Source of the DNA: Rubellimicrobium sp. CFH 75288
GTDB taxonomy: Bacteria > Pseudomonadota > Alphaproteobacteria > Rhodobacterales > Rhodobacteraceae
NCBI RefSeq assembly: GCF_009904055.1
Contig: NZ_WYDP01000019.1
Location: forward strand, 1-64,000
Direction: 5' to 3'
DNA length: 64,000 nt
This document shows, one piece after another, positions 44,838-51,368 of the stretch. The notes under the pieces are model-generated. The model worked only from the letters and a program-made list of their open reading frames with translations, searched no databases and had not been told where the DNA came from. Position numbers and translations under genes: made by a program. Every line of letters starts with the position of its first letter. Within the stretch, counting starts at the first letter, position 1.

Positions 44838-45904
44838 TGGTGGACATCGTGCTCGAGGGCGTGACCAAGCGCTTTGGCGCGCAGGTCGCGGTGGACCACC
44901 TCGACACCCGCTTCGCCTCGGGCGAGGTGACGTGCCTTCTCGGGCCCTCGGGCTGCGGAAAGACCACGCTGATGCGCATGATCGCGGGCCTCGAGACGCC
45001 GAGCGAGGGGCGCATCCTGATCGGGGGGCGCGACGTGGCGGGCCTGCCGCCGCGGGCGCGCGACGTGGGCATGGTGTTCCAGTACCCTGTCATGTACCCG
45101 ACCCTGTCGGTCGCCGAGAACATCGAGGAGCCCCTGCGCCACGACCGCCGCCTGTCGGCCGACGAGCGCGCGCGGCGGGTGGACGAGATGCTCGACGTGC
45201 TCGACATGCGGGCCCTTCGCGACGCGCTGATCGACGAGCTGAATACCGGCCTGCGCCAGAAGGTCGCCGTGGGCCGCGCGGTGGCCCGCCATGCCGAGGT
45301 CGTCCTGTTCGACGAGCCGACCACCAACATCGAGGTCGACTCGAAGCTCCAGCTCATCCGGGCGATCAAGTCGGTGACGAGCCGGCTGCGCCAGACCATC
45401 GTCTATGTCACCCACGACCAGACCGAGGCGATGACCCTGGCCGATTCCATCGCGCTGATGGAGGCGGGCCGAATCGTCCAGCAGGACGCGCCGCGCGCCC
45501 TCTATGCCGCGCCGCGCACGCGCTTTGCAGGCTGGTTTCTCGGCAATCCGGGGATGAACTACCTGCCCGTCGCCTGCCGCGACGGCCGGGTCGAGGCCGA
45601 CATCCTGTCCGCGCCGATCCCGCTGCCTGCGGGGGTGCAGGCGGGCGCGCTGACGCTGGGGGTGCGGCCCGAATGGATCACGGTCGGGGCGGGCCGGGCC
45701 GAGGGGGTCGTGACGGACCGGGTCATCGGCATCGGCGGGCGGCGGCTGCTGACCGTGCGCCACGGCGGCGAGACCCTGCGCATCAAGTGCGCCGCCGCCG
45801 AGGCTCCCCCGCCCGGCGCCCCCGTGCGCTTCTCGGTGCCGCCCGACCGCGTCGTGCTGTTCGACCCCGAGGGCCGCGCCCTCGAACACGGAGCCCCTTC
45901 ATGA
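44837..45904 (+). CDS. ABC ATPase 2 of system C, degenerate signature motif
   Basis: This 355-residue MalK-like subunit mirrors ATPase 1. Walker A (GPSGCGKT, 36-43), Q82, Walker B VVLFDEP with catalytic E160 and the H-loop VYVTHDQ with H193 are intact. The signature is LNTGLRQK (135-142) instead of LSGGQ, and the D-loop is NIEVDSKL instead of NLDAKL. With ATPase 1 it would form one complete ATP site (its own Walker motifs plus the LSGGE of ATPase 1) and one dead site. TOBE domain at the C-terminus. Start overlaps the stop of ATPase 1; the end overlaps the PfkB kinase start by ATGA. Confidence 0.92.
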   Translation: MVDIVLEGVTKRFGAQVAVDHLDTRFASGEVTCLLGPSGCGKTTLMRMIAGLETPSEGRILIGGRDVAGLPPRARDVGMVFQYPVMYPTLSVAENIEEPLRHDRRLSADERARRVDEMLDVLDMRALRDALIDELNTGLRQKVAVGRAVARHAEVVLFDEPTTNIEVDSKLQLIRAIKSVTSRLRQTIVYVTHDQTEAMTLADSIALMEAGRIVQQDAPRALYAAPRTRFAGWFLGNPGMNYLPVACRDGRVEADILSAPIPLPAGVQAGALTLGVRPEWITVGAGRAEGVVTDRVIGIGGRRLLTVRHGGETLRIKCAAAEAPPPGAPVRFSVPPDRVVLFDPEGRALEHGAPS

Positions 45905-46857
45905 CCGACGCCGCCGCGCCAGACGCCTCCATCATCGGCCTGTTCATCCTCGACGTGCTGGGCCGCCCCGTGGAGCGCATCCCCGAGGGCGGGCGCGTGG
46001 AGTTCATCGAGGAGATCCGCCTGACCGTGGCCGGGACCGCCGGAGGGACGGTGGTGGACGCGGCCAAGCTGGGGCTGCGCTGCCTCGCGGTGGGGGCGGT
46101 GGGCGAGGACGAGAAGGCCGATTTCGTGCTCGACCGGCTGGAGCGGCACGGGATCGACGTCTCGGGCATGACGCGCGTGCCGGGCGTGCCCACCTCGGCC
46201 ACGATCCTCAACGTCCGGCCCAACGGCGAGCGGCCGGCGCTGCATGTGCGCGGCGCCTCGGACCATTTCGAGGTGGGACCCGACCTGCTCGAGCGCGCGC
46301 TCGCCGCGCCCATCGTCCATCTGGGCGGCACGGGCCTTCTGGCGCGCCTCGACGGGGAGCCGAGCCGCCGCCTGCTCGAGGCGGCCAAGGCGCGGGGGCG
46401 GACGACCACCTTCGACCTGATCGCCGCGCATGAAGGGACGCTGCCCCTAGTCGAGCCGCTTCTGCCCTTCATCGACTACTTCATGCCCTCGATCGAGGAG
46501 GCCGAGGTGATGTCGGGCCGGCGCGGCCCCGAGGATTGCGCGCGCTTCTTCCTCGACCGGGGGGCGGGCTGCGTGGTCCTGACGCTGGGCGGGGAGGGAG
46601 CCTTCTACGCGCACCGGGACGGCACCCGGCTGCGGGTGCCCGCCTTTCGCGTCGACGTGGTGGACACGACCGGATGCGGCGACGCCTTCGATGCGGGCTT
46701 CATCGCGGCGCTGCACCACCGGATGGACCCGGAGACGACCGTCCGCTTCGCCCAGGCGGCCGCGGGACTCGTGGCGACGGGGCTGGGGTCGGATGCGGGG
46801 ATCCGCTCCTTCGAGCACACGCTCGATTGCATGCGCAGGTGGCCGGTCGCGGCGTGA
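45901..46857 (+). CDS. PfkB family carbohydrate kinase (system C)
   Basis: This 318-residue ribokinase-fold enzyme phosphorylates the sugar or polyol brought in by system C. It has AGTAGGTVVDAAKLGL (residues 44-59) for the sugar-binding N-terminal region and the PfkB signature DTTGCGDAFDAGF (255-267) with catalytic D261. ATG overlaps the stop of ATPase 2, closing the operon of seven genes. Related to ribokinases, ketohexokinases and 2-keto-3-deoxygluconate kinases; the substrate is not decided. Confidence 0.9.
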   Translation: MTDAAAPDASIIGLFILDVLGRPVERIPEGGRVEFIEEIRLTVAGTAGGTVVDAAKLGLRCLAVGAVGEDEKADFVLDRLERHGIDVSGMTRVPGVPTSATILNVRPNGERPALHVRGASDHFEVGPDLLERALAAPIVHLGGTGLLARLDGEPSRRLLEAAKARGRTTTFDLIAAHEGTLPLVEPLLPFIDYFMPSIEEAEVMSGRRGPEDCARFFLDRGAGCVVLTLGGEGAFYAHRDGTRLRVPAFRVDVVDTTGCGDAFDAGFIAALHHRMDPETTVRFAQAAAGLVATGLGSDAGIRSFEHTLDCMRRWPVAA

Positions 46858-46861
46858 CGGA

Positions 46862-46937
46862 TGGTGCCCCCAGACGGGATCGAACCGCCGACATCTGGTT
46901 TACAAAACCAGCGCTCTACCAGCTGAGCTATAGGGGC
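46862..46937 (-). tRNA. tRNA-Thr (anticodon TGT)
   Basis: The minus strand gives a full cloverleaf: acceptor GCCCCTA paired with TGGGGGC (one G-U), D-arm GCTCAGCTGGTAGAGC, anticodon stem CTGGT/ACCAG with loop TTTGTAA (anticodon TGT, reading ACA), T-arm GGTTCGATCC. CCA is encoded at 46864-46862. It is transcribed against system C and starts 25 bp after the PfkB kinase stop on the other strand. Confidence 0.95.
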
Positions 46938-46945
46938 CCGGGAGC

Positions 46946-46975
46946 AGCGTAGCATTCCAGCCTCCCGGCCTACAA
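46946..46975 (-). promoter_or_regulatory. candidate promoter for tRNA-Thr
   Basis: On the minus strand TTGTAG (46975-46970) and TACGCT (46951-46946) are 18 bp apart, with the -10 ending eight bases before the tRNA 5' end. Confidence 0.38.
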
Positions 46976-46996
46976 GGGGCGGCAGCCGACTGCCTT

Positions 46997-47036
46997 TCCT
47001 GCCGGGCGGCGCGGCTGTAACACCTCCCCGGCAGGA
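46997..47036. repeat. 10-bp perfect inverted repeat ahead of the 47053 gene
   Basis: TCCTGCCGGG (46997-47006) and CCCGGCAGGA (47027-47036) are perfect complements with a 20-base loop, ending 16 bp before the ATG at 47053. It could be an operator dyad or a leader hairpin sitting over the promoter of this gene. Confidence 0.4.
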
Positions 47037-47052
47037 CAGGGGAGCGCGCCGC

Positions 47053-47928
47053 ATGGAGATCGCCTTTCACATCGGCGCCAATTGCACGGACGGAGACAGG
47101 CTGCTCAAGTCGCTCCTGCGGGACGTGGACCGTCTGGCGGAGGCCGGTGTCGCGGTGCCCGGCCCAGGGCGCTACCGCAGCATCCTGCGCGAGGCGGTAG
47201 CGGCCGAGATGCAGGGCCGGGGTGCGCCGGGCACGCGCGAGGTCCTGATGGATGCGATCCTCGACGGGCGCGAGACGCGGCGCGTGGTGCTGTCGAACTC
47301 CACCTTTCTGGCGCTGCCCGCCCGGCTTTTCGACGGGGGGGCCTTCTACGGCACGACCGCTGCCCGCCTGGAGGCGCTGCGCCGCCTCTTTCCCGGCGAC
47401 CGGATCGAGCTGAACCTCGCGCTGCGCAATCCGGCGGGACTGGTTCCGGCCGTCTGGGCACAGGCCAAGTCGCGCGACATCGAGGGCTGGTTCGCGGGCG
47501 TCGGGCCGGAGCGGATCCGCTGGTTCCCGGTGATCGAGGCGATCCGCCGGAGCGCACCCGAGATGGGGCTGCGCGTCTGGTGCAACGAGGATGCGGCGCT
47601 CCTGTGGCCCGACATCCTGCTCGGACTGGCCGGACTCGGGGAGGGCGCGCCGCTCTCGGGCCGACACGACCTGCTCGAAGCCATCATGAGCCCCGACGGG
47701 CTCGAACGGTTCCGCTCCTACATGAGCCTCCATCCCGGGCAGACGGCCGAGCAGGAGCGCCGGGTCGTGGGCGCGTTTCTCGACAAGTACGCCATCGCGG
47801 CCGAGACCTGGGACGAGGCGGACCTGCCGGGCTGGACGGCGACGACCTTTGCCGCCGTCACCGAAGCCTACGAGGCGGATGTCGCACGGATCGCGGCAAT
47901 GCCGGGCGTCACCTTCCTCCAGCCCTGA
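47053..47928 (+). CDS. conserved hypothetical protein, possibly sulfotransferase-related
   Basis: I do not recognise a defined function for this 291-residue protein. The N-terminus FHIGANCTDGDRLLKSL, followed by a predicted helix and GVAVPGPGRY, recalls the HIGxHKTGTTxLQ and GVxYP pattern at the start of sulfotransferase-like proteins, but the phosphate-binding residues are changed (NCTDGD), so PAPS binding is doubtful. It has no signal peptide or membrane segment. FALPARLFDGG-like and WFPVIEAIR/RVWCNEDAALLWPDIL stretches look well conserved, as in a folded globular enzyme. A 10-bp inverted repeat lies directly upstream. Convergent with the GapR-like gene. Confidence 0.75.
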   Translation: MEIAFHIGANCTDGDRLLKSLLRDVDRLAEAGVAVPGPGRYRSILREAVAAEMQGRGAPGTREVLMDAILDGRETRRVVLSNSTFLALPARLFDGGAFYGTTAARLEALRRLFPGDRIELNLALRNPAGLVPAVWAQAKSRDIEGWFAGVGPERIRWFPVIEAIRRSAPEMGLRVWCNEDAALLWPDILLGLAGLGEGAPLSGRHDLLEAIMSPDGLERFRSYMSLHPGQTAEQERRVVGAFLDKYAIAAETWDEADLPGWTATTFAAVTEAYEADVARIAAMPGVTFLQP

Positions 47929-47943
47929 GGTCCGTCCGCGCCG

Positions 47944-48204
47944 CTACATGCCGAGGGCCTGCTTGTAGAGGTCGAGGATCGCCTCCTCCTCGGCGAGGTC
48001 GTCCTTGTCGCGCTTGCGGATGGCGATGATCTTGCGCAGCACGCGCGTGTCGTAGCCGCGACCCTTGGCCTCGGCCATGACCTCCTTCATCTCGTCCTGG
48101 AGATCCTTCTTCTGCGCCTCCAGGGCCTCGTAGCGCTCGATGAAGGCGCGGATCTCGTCGCCGGGGAGGGGATCGGTCTCCACCACGGACAGATGGGCAG
48201 GCAT
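47944..48204 (-). CDS. GapR-like DUF2312 nucleoid protein
   Basis: This 86-residue protein matches the DUF2312 family, which includes Caulobacter GapR, a chromosome-structuring protein that binds overtwisted DNA ahead of moving polymerases and stimulates type II topoisomerases (established). The family core is clear: DEIRAFIERYEALEAQKKDLQDEMKEVMAEAKGRGYDTRVLRKIIAIRKRDKDDLAEEEAILDLYKQALGM, a long coiled-coil helix with a basic C-terminal part. Start at 48204 after AGAAAGGGAAAG. Single gene, convergent with the 47053 gene. Confidence 0.9.
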   Translation of the reverse strand: MPAHLSVVETDPLPGDEIRAFIERYEALEAQKKDLQDEMKEVMAEAKGRGYDTRVLRKIIAIRKRDKDDLAEEEAILDLYKQALGM

Positions 48205-48345
48205 GGGCTTTCCCTTTCTTGAACGGCTGCTCGGGCCAAGCTGTAGGCGGGCGGCGGCGATTCCCGCAACCCTCGGCGGCCGCCCTTGCGCGGGGTCCCG
48301 GACCGGGCTAGGCGGCCGGGGCACAGACGGAACGGAGGGCGGCGC

Positions 48346-48561
48346 ATGGCGGCGCTGATCTGGATCGGAACGGCGCTGGCGCTGGCGGGGCTGGCGGGGA
48401 TCGTCTGGAGCGGGCTGGCGGTGCTGCGGGCCAAGCGGTCCGGTCTCGACGACGCCGCGCTCCGGGCGCGCATGGCCGGGCTGCTGCCCGTCAATCTCGC
48501 CGCCCTGTTTCTCTCGTTTCTGGGCCTGATCTGCGTGGCGGTCGGCGTGATCCTGAGCTAG
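48346..48561 (+). CDS. small two-span membrane protein
   Basis: This 71-residue protein has hydrophobic segments at about 3-27 and 47-70, separated by a charged loop (AKRSGLDDAALRARM). ATG at 48346 follows GGAGGGCGG. I know similar short proteins in Rhodobacteraceae but not their role. Its TAG stop shares a CTAG with the stop codon of the convergent FadJ-like gene. Confidence 0.7.
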   Translation: MAALIWIGTALALAGLAGIVWSGLAVLRAKRSGLDDAALRARMAGLLPVNLAALFLSFLGLICVAVGVILS

Positions 48562-49907
48562 GCCGCCGGGCGCAGCCCCGCCCCGAAGCCGGAGGCCGCC
48601 ATCTCGCGCAGCAGGGGCGGTGCGGACCAGACCGGGTCGTCCGCCGCCCAGGCTTCCATGTCCCGCAGCAGGATGTCGGGGCGTTCGAGCGCGGCGGCGC
48701 CGAAGGGACCGCCCGAGAGCGCCGGCACCCCGAGACCGATCACCGCCAGCGCGTCCACGGTGGCCGGGTCGTCCACCGCCCCCTCGGCCAGAAGGCGGGC
48801 CCCCTCGGCCACGAGCGCCGCGAGGAGCCGGCGGCGGAGCGGCAGGCCGGCGGGTCCGGCGCCGCCCGTCTCGCCGCCGAAGGGTCCCGACGGCATTCCC
48901 CAGTCCACCAGCGCCGCGTCGATCCGGCTGCGCGGATGGCCCAGCCGCGCCAGTGCGCCCGCGGCCTGCCCGAGCGCGGTGGCCAGCCGGTCGGCCAGCG
49001 CCTCGCCGGCGGGGGTCAGCCGTCGCACGCCCCCCGCCCGGACCACGAGCGCCGGCGGCGCCTGGCGCTCGGCGAGGAAGATGCGGCGCAGGGCCTGCGC
49101 CTCGGGGCGCGCCGCCATCTCCTCGCGCCGGGCCCGCTCGTAGTCGAGACCCTGCCGCCAGGGCAGGAGCAGCGCCGCCTCGACGCAATCGGCGATGGCC
49201 AGCCCGGCCGGGTCCGCGACGTGCCGGCGGGCGCCGGCCACGGCCGCCAGATGGGCGGCGGGGTCCAGCCGGTCGCGGCGGAGGTGGGCCGGCCGCGGGC
49301 CGAGGCCGCGCGCCACCAGCGTCCGCGCCAGATCGCAGGCCGCCCGGCGGACGCATCCGGTCGGAATCCCGTCCACGAGGCCGAGGCGGAGCGCCTCGGG
49401 GGCTGCGAGGGCCTGACCCCCGAGGAGCAGGTCGAGGGCGGCGGCCGCGCCGATGAGGCGCGGCAGACGCTGGGTCGCCCCCGCCTCGGGGACGCGCCGC
49501 AGCGCCAGGTCGGGCCAGGCCAGCGAGGCGCCGGGCGCCGCAAGGCGCCAGTGGGCCGCCAGGGCGAGGCCCGCGCCCGTGCCGAGGGCCGGCCCCTGCA
49601 GGGCCGCGATCACCGGCCGGTCGGCCGACTCGAGGCGGTCTGCGACCGCATCGGCCGCAGTCGGTCCACCGGTCCCCTCCTCCCGCAGATCGGCGCCGGC
49701 GCTGAAATGACGCCCGTCGGCCGCGAGCACCACCGCGCGGACAGAGCGGTCGCCAAGCGCCGCATCGAGACAGGCCAGCACGGCGCCGAGGGTCCTGCGG
49801 CAGAGGGCGTTGACCGGCGGGGCGCGCAGCACGATCAGGGCGATCCCCTCGCCGCGGCGAAGCTCCACGCCGGGCATGGCGCTGTCGTGGCCGGAGCGTT
49901 CGGTCAT
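48558..49907 (-). CDS. FadJ-like protein lacking the NAD-binding domain
   Basis: This 449-residue protein has an N-terminal crotonase-like domain (residues about 12-200: GRHFSAGADLRE, AALQGPALGTGAGLALAAHWRLA, EAGATQRLPRLIG) followed, after a linker, by the C-terminal part of 3-hydroxyacyl-CoA dehydrogenase (RIDAALVDWGMPSGPFG, then LVAEGARLLAEGAVDDPATVD and ALSGGPFG). Full FadJ/FadB chains have about 700 residues; here the Rossmann domain with its GxGxxG is missing. The crotonase Glu positions also differ (GAGLAL for GGGCEC and WPD for LPE). It is therefore unlikely to be a working beta-oxidation enzyme; it may be a scaffold, a regulator, or have a new activity. No frameshift is seen. Confidence 0.78.
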   Translation of the reverse strand: MTERSGHDSAMPGVELRRGEGIALIVLRAPPVNALCRRTLGAVLACLDAALGDRSVRAVVLAADGRHFSAGADLREEGTGGPTAADAVADRLESADRPVIAALQGPALGTGAGLALAAHWRLAAPGASLAWPDLALRRVPEAGATQRLPRLIGAAAALDLLLGGQALAAPEALRLGLVDGIPTGCVRRAACDLARTLVARGLGPRPAHLRRDRLDPAAHLAAVAGARRHVADPAGLAIADCVEAALLLPWRQGLDYERARREEMAARPEAQALRRIFLAERQAPPALVVRAGGVRRLTPAGEALADRLATALGQAAGALARLGHPRSRIDAALVDWGMPSGPFGGETGGAGPAGLPLRRRLLAALVAEGARLLAEGAVDDPATVDALAVIGLGVPALSGGPFGAAALERPDILLRDMEAWAADDPVWSAPPLLREMAASGFGAGLRPAA

Positions 49908-49999
49908 GGCTGCCCTCCCGGCGGAGAGGATGGGCCGGAACGGGCTGGGGATAAATCCCCTCGCTGGACGGACAGCGGACGCTGCGGTAAGCGTGCCGC

Positions 50000-50413
50000 A
50001 TGGAGATCCGCCGACTGTCCGCCGACTATGCCGTCTCTCCCCAGATCGCGCCGGAGGATCTTCCGGCCGTGGCGGAGGCGGGGTTCCGCACCGTGATCTG
50101 CAACAGGCCGGATGCGGAAGTGCCGCCCGGCCTCGGGGCGCAGGCGATCCGGCAGGCCGCCGAGGCCGCGGGGCTGCGCTTCGTGGAGAACCCCGTCACC
50201 CATGCGACGGTGGATGCGGCGCGGATCGCGCGGCAGGCCGAAGCGATGGAGGCGGGTCCCACCCTCGCCTACTGCGCCTCGGGCACGCGGTCGGCGATCC
50301 TGTGGGCGCTGGGTCAGGCGGGCCGGATGCCGGCCGATGCCATCCTGGCGGCGACGGGGCGGGCGGGCTACGACCTCGCGGCGCTGCGGCCGCGCCTGGA
50401 GACCGGCGGCTGA
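50000..50413 (+). CDS. DUF442 (TIGR01244-type) sulfur transferase/phosphatase-like protein
   Basis: This 137-residue protein is one phosphatase-fold domain with the reactive Cys loop C92-A-S-G-T-R97 after PTLAY. The start MEIRRLSADYAVSPQIAPEDLPAVAEAGFRTVICNRPDAE is the DUF442 pattern, in other bacteria often fused to a beta-lactamase-like domain (Blh) acting in sulfide oxidation. Here it is alone. Either protein phosphatase-like or sulfur-transfer activity is possible. ATG at 50000 follows GGTAAGCG; divergent from the FadJ-like gene. Confidence 0.85.
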   Translation: MEIRRLSADYAVSPQIAPEDLPAVAEAGFRTVICNRPDAEVPPGLGAQAIRQAAEAAGLRFVENPVTHATVDAARIARQAEAMEAGPTLAYCASGTRSAILWALGQAGRMPADAILAATGRAGYDLAALRPRLETGG

Positions 50414-50430
50414 CGGAAGGCCGAGGGGGT

Positions 50431-51291
50431 TCAGGGCTGCGGCAGGGACGCGGGCCCGGCGCCCCCGGCGGGCGGGCCGTCGAGCCGGACGGCACGGCGC
50501 CCACCCGCCTGACCGAGGCGCGCCGTCGCGCAATCCGTGCCGTCCGGTGCAACCAGCCGGACCGAGGCCGCATCCGCCCCCGGCAGCGGCACGACCATCC
50601 CTGCCTCCCAGCCCTCGAGCGCGGAAAGCTCCACCGGAATGCGCGCAAGGATCACGTCGAGGCGGGCCTCGGCCTCCAGAAGCGCGGGCGGTCCGGGGGA
50701 CGCCGCGACGGGGCGTCGCTCAGGGGCGGGCCGGAGCAGGGTCAGACCGCCCTCGCGCCCCTTGGGGCCCAGATCGAGGGTCATCCGCACCGCCCGATAG
50801 GCGCCGTCGGTCAGGACGAGGGCCGCATCGCGGGCCGAGCCGAGCCGTTCGGCCGGACGGGGAGCCGGACCGGATGCCGCCCTGTCGGAGACCGCCTCGA
50901 ACCCGGCCAGAAGCGCCGCGAGGAAGGGCGCGGCCAGCGCGGCATCGGTGCCGGTGGAGGGCCGCGGATCGGGGGAAAGGGGCGAGGGCGTCCCGGCGAG
51001 CTGCGCCTCGATCAGGGCATCGCGCAGACCGGCATCGAGGGCGGCCAGACCCGCCGGGTCGCTGCCCTGCCGCAGCAGCACGATCAGCAGGTCGTCCCCG
51101 AGATCGGCCAGAAGGTCGTCGAGCGGCGCCTCCTCCTGCCGCAGGCCGAGGACGGTCAGGCGCAGTCCGGCCCCCTGTTCGGCGGCCCGCACCACCGCAA
51201 GCCGCAGGCTGCGCGTGCTCCCCTGCGCGTCCGCGCGAAGGCCCCCGGAGCGCAGCAGCCGGCGCAGCCCCGTCCCCTGCCCCGCCTCCAT
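50431..51291 (-). CDS. FliM/FliN (SpoA) family flagellar switch-type protein
   Basis: The last 80 residues of this 286-residue protein form a SpoA domain: LDVILARIPVELSALEGWEAGMVVPLP and TARLGQAGGRRAVRLDG, the pattern of FliM/FliN C-ring subunits. The N-terminal part (RLLRSGG, then SLRLAVVRAAEQG) is like the middle of FliM but lacks the N-terminal EIDALL CheY-binding peptide. It may be a Rhodobacterales FliM variant or an orphan switch protein. It stands outside any flagellar cluster. A perfect TTAA-N7-TTAAC box at 51345-51360, 54-69 bp upstream, supports CtrA control, as for flagellar genes in this group. Confidence 0.7.
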   Translation of the reverse strand: MEAGQGTGLRRLLRSGGLRADAQGSTRSLRLAVVRAAEQGAGLRLTVLGLRQEEAPLDDLLADLGDDLLIVLLRQGSDPAGLAALDAGLRDALIEAQLAGTPSPLSPDPRPSTGTDAALAAPFLAALLAGFEAVSDRAASGPAPRPAERLGSARDAALVLTDGAYRAVRMTLDLGPKGREGGLTLLRPAPERRPVAASPGPPALLEAEARLDVILARIPVELSALEGWEAGMVVPLPGADAASVRLVAPDGTDCATARLGQAGGRRAVRLDGPPAGGAGPASLPQP

Positions 51292-51344
51292 CGTCCACCC
51301 CCGGCCGATTCGCGCCTGCCTGAGTCCTGCTTACCGACAAGGCG

Positions 51345-51360
51345 TTAAGATCGGGTTAAC
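51345..51360 (-). promoter_or_regulatory. perfect CtrA-type box upstream of the FliM/FliN-like gene
   Basis: TTAA-GATCGGG-TTAAC matches the consensus TTAA-N7-TTAAC exactly on the plus strand, and the minus strand reads TTAA-CCCGATC-TTAAC, also exact. It lies 54-69 bp upstream of the ATG at 51291. TTAA is very rare in this G+C-rich window, so a chance match here is unlikely. Confidence 0.72.
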
Positions 51361-51368
51361 GGGCGCGC

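Noticed and set aside
46862-46937. Genomic-island boundary at tRNA-Thr next to the catabolic block
   Set aside because: The block ends here, but no integrase, direct repeat or codon shift was seen, and the tRNA 3' end is not repeated at the 20 kb side.
50720-51340. Alternative 206-codon minus-strand frame starting closer to the CtrA box
   Set aside because: Its translation is Arg/Ala/Gly-rich with no motif, whereas the 50431-51291 frame carries the SpoA domain pattern.
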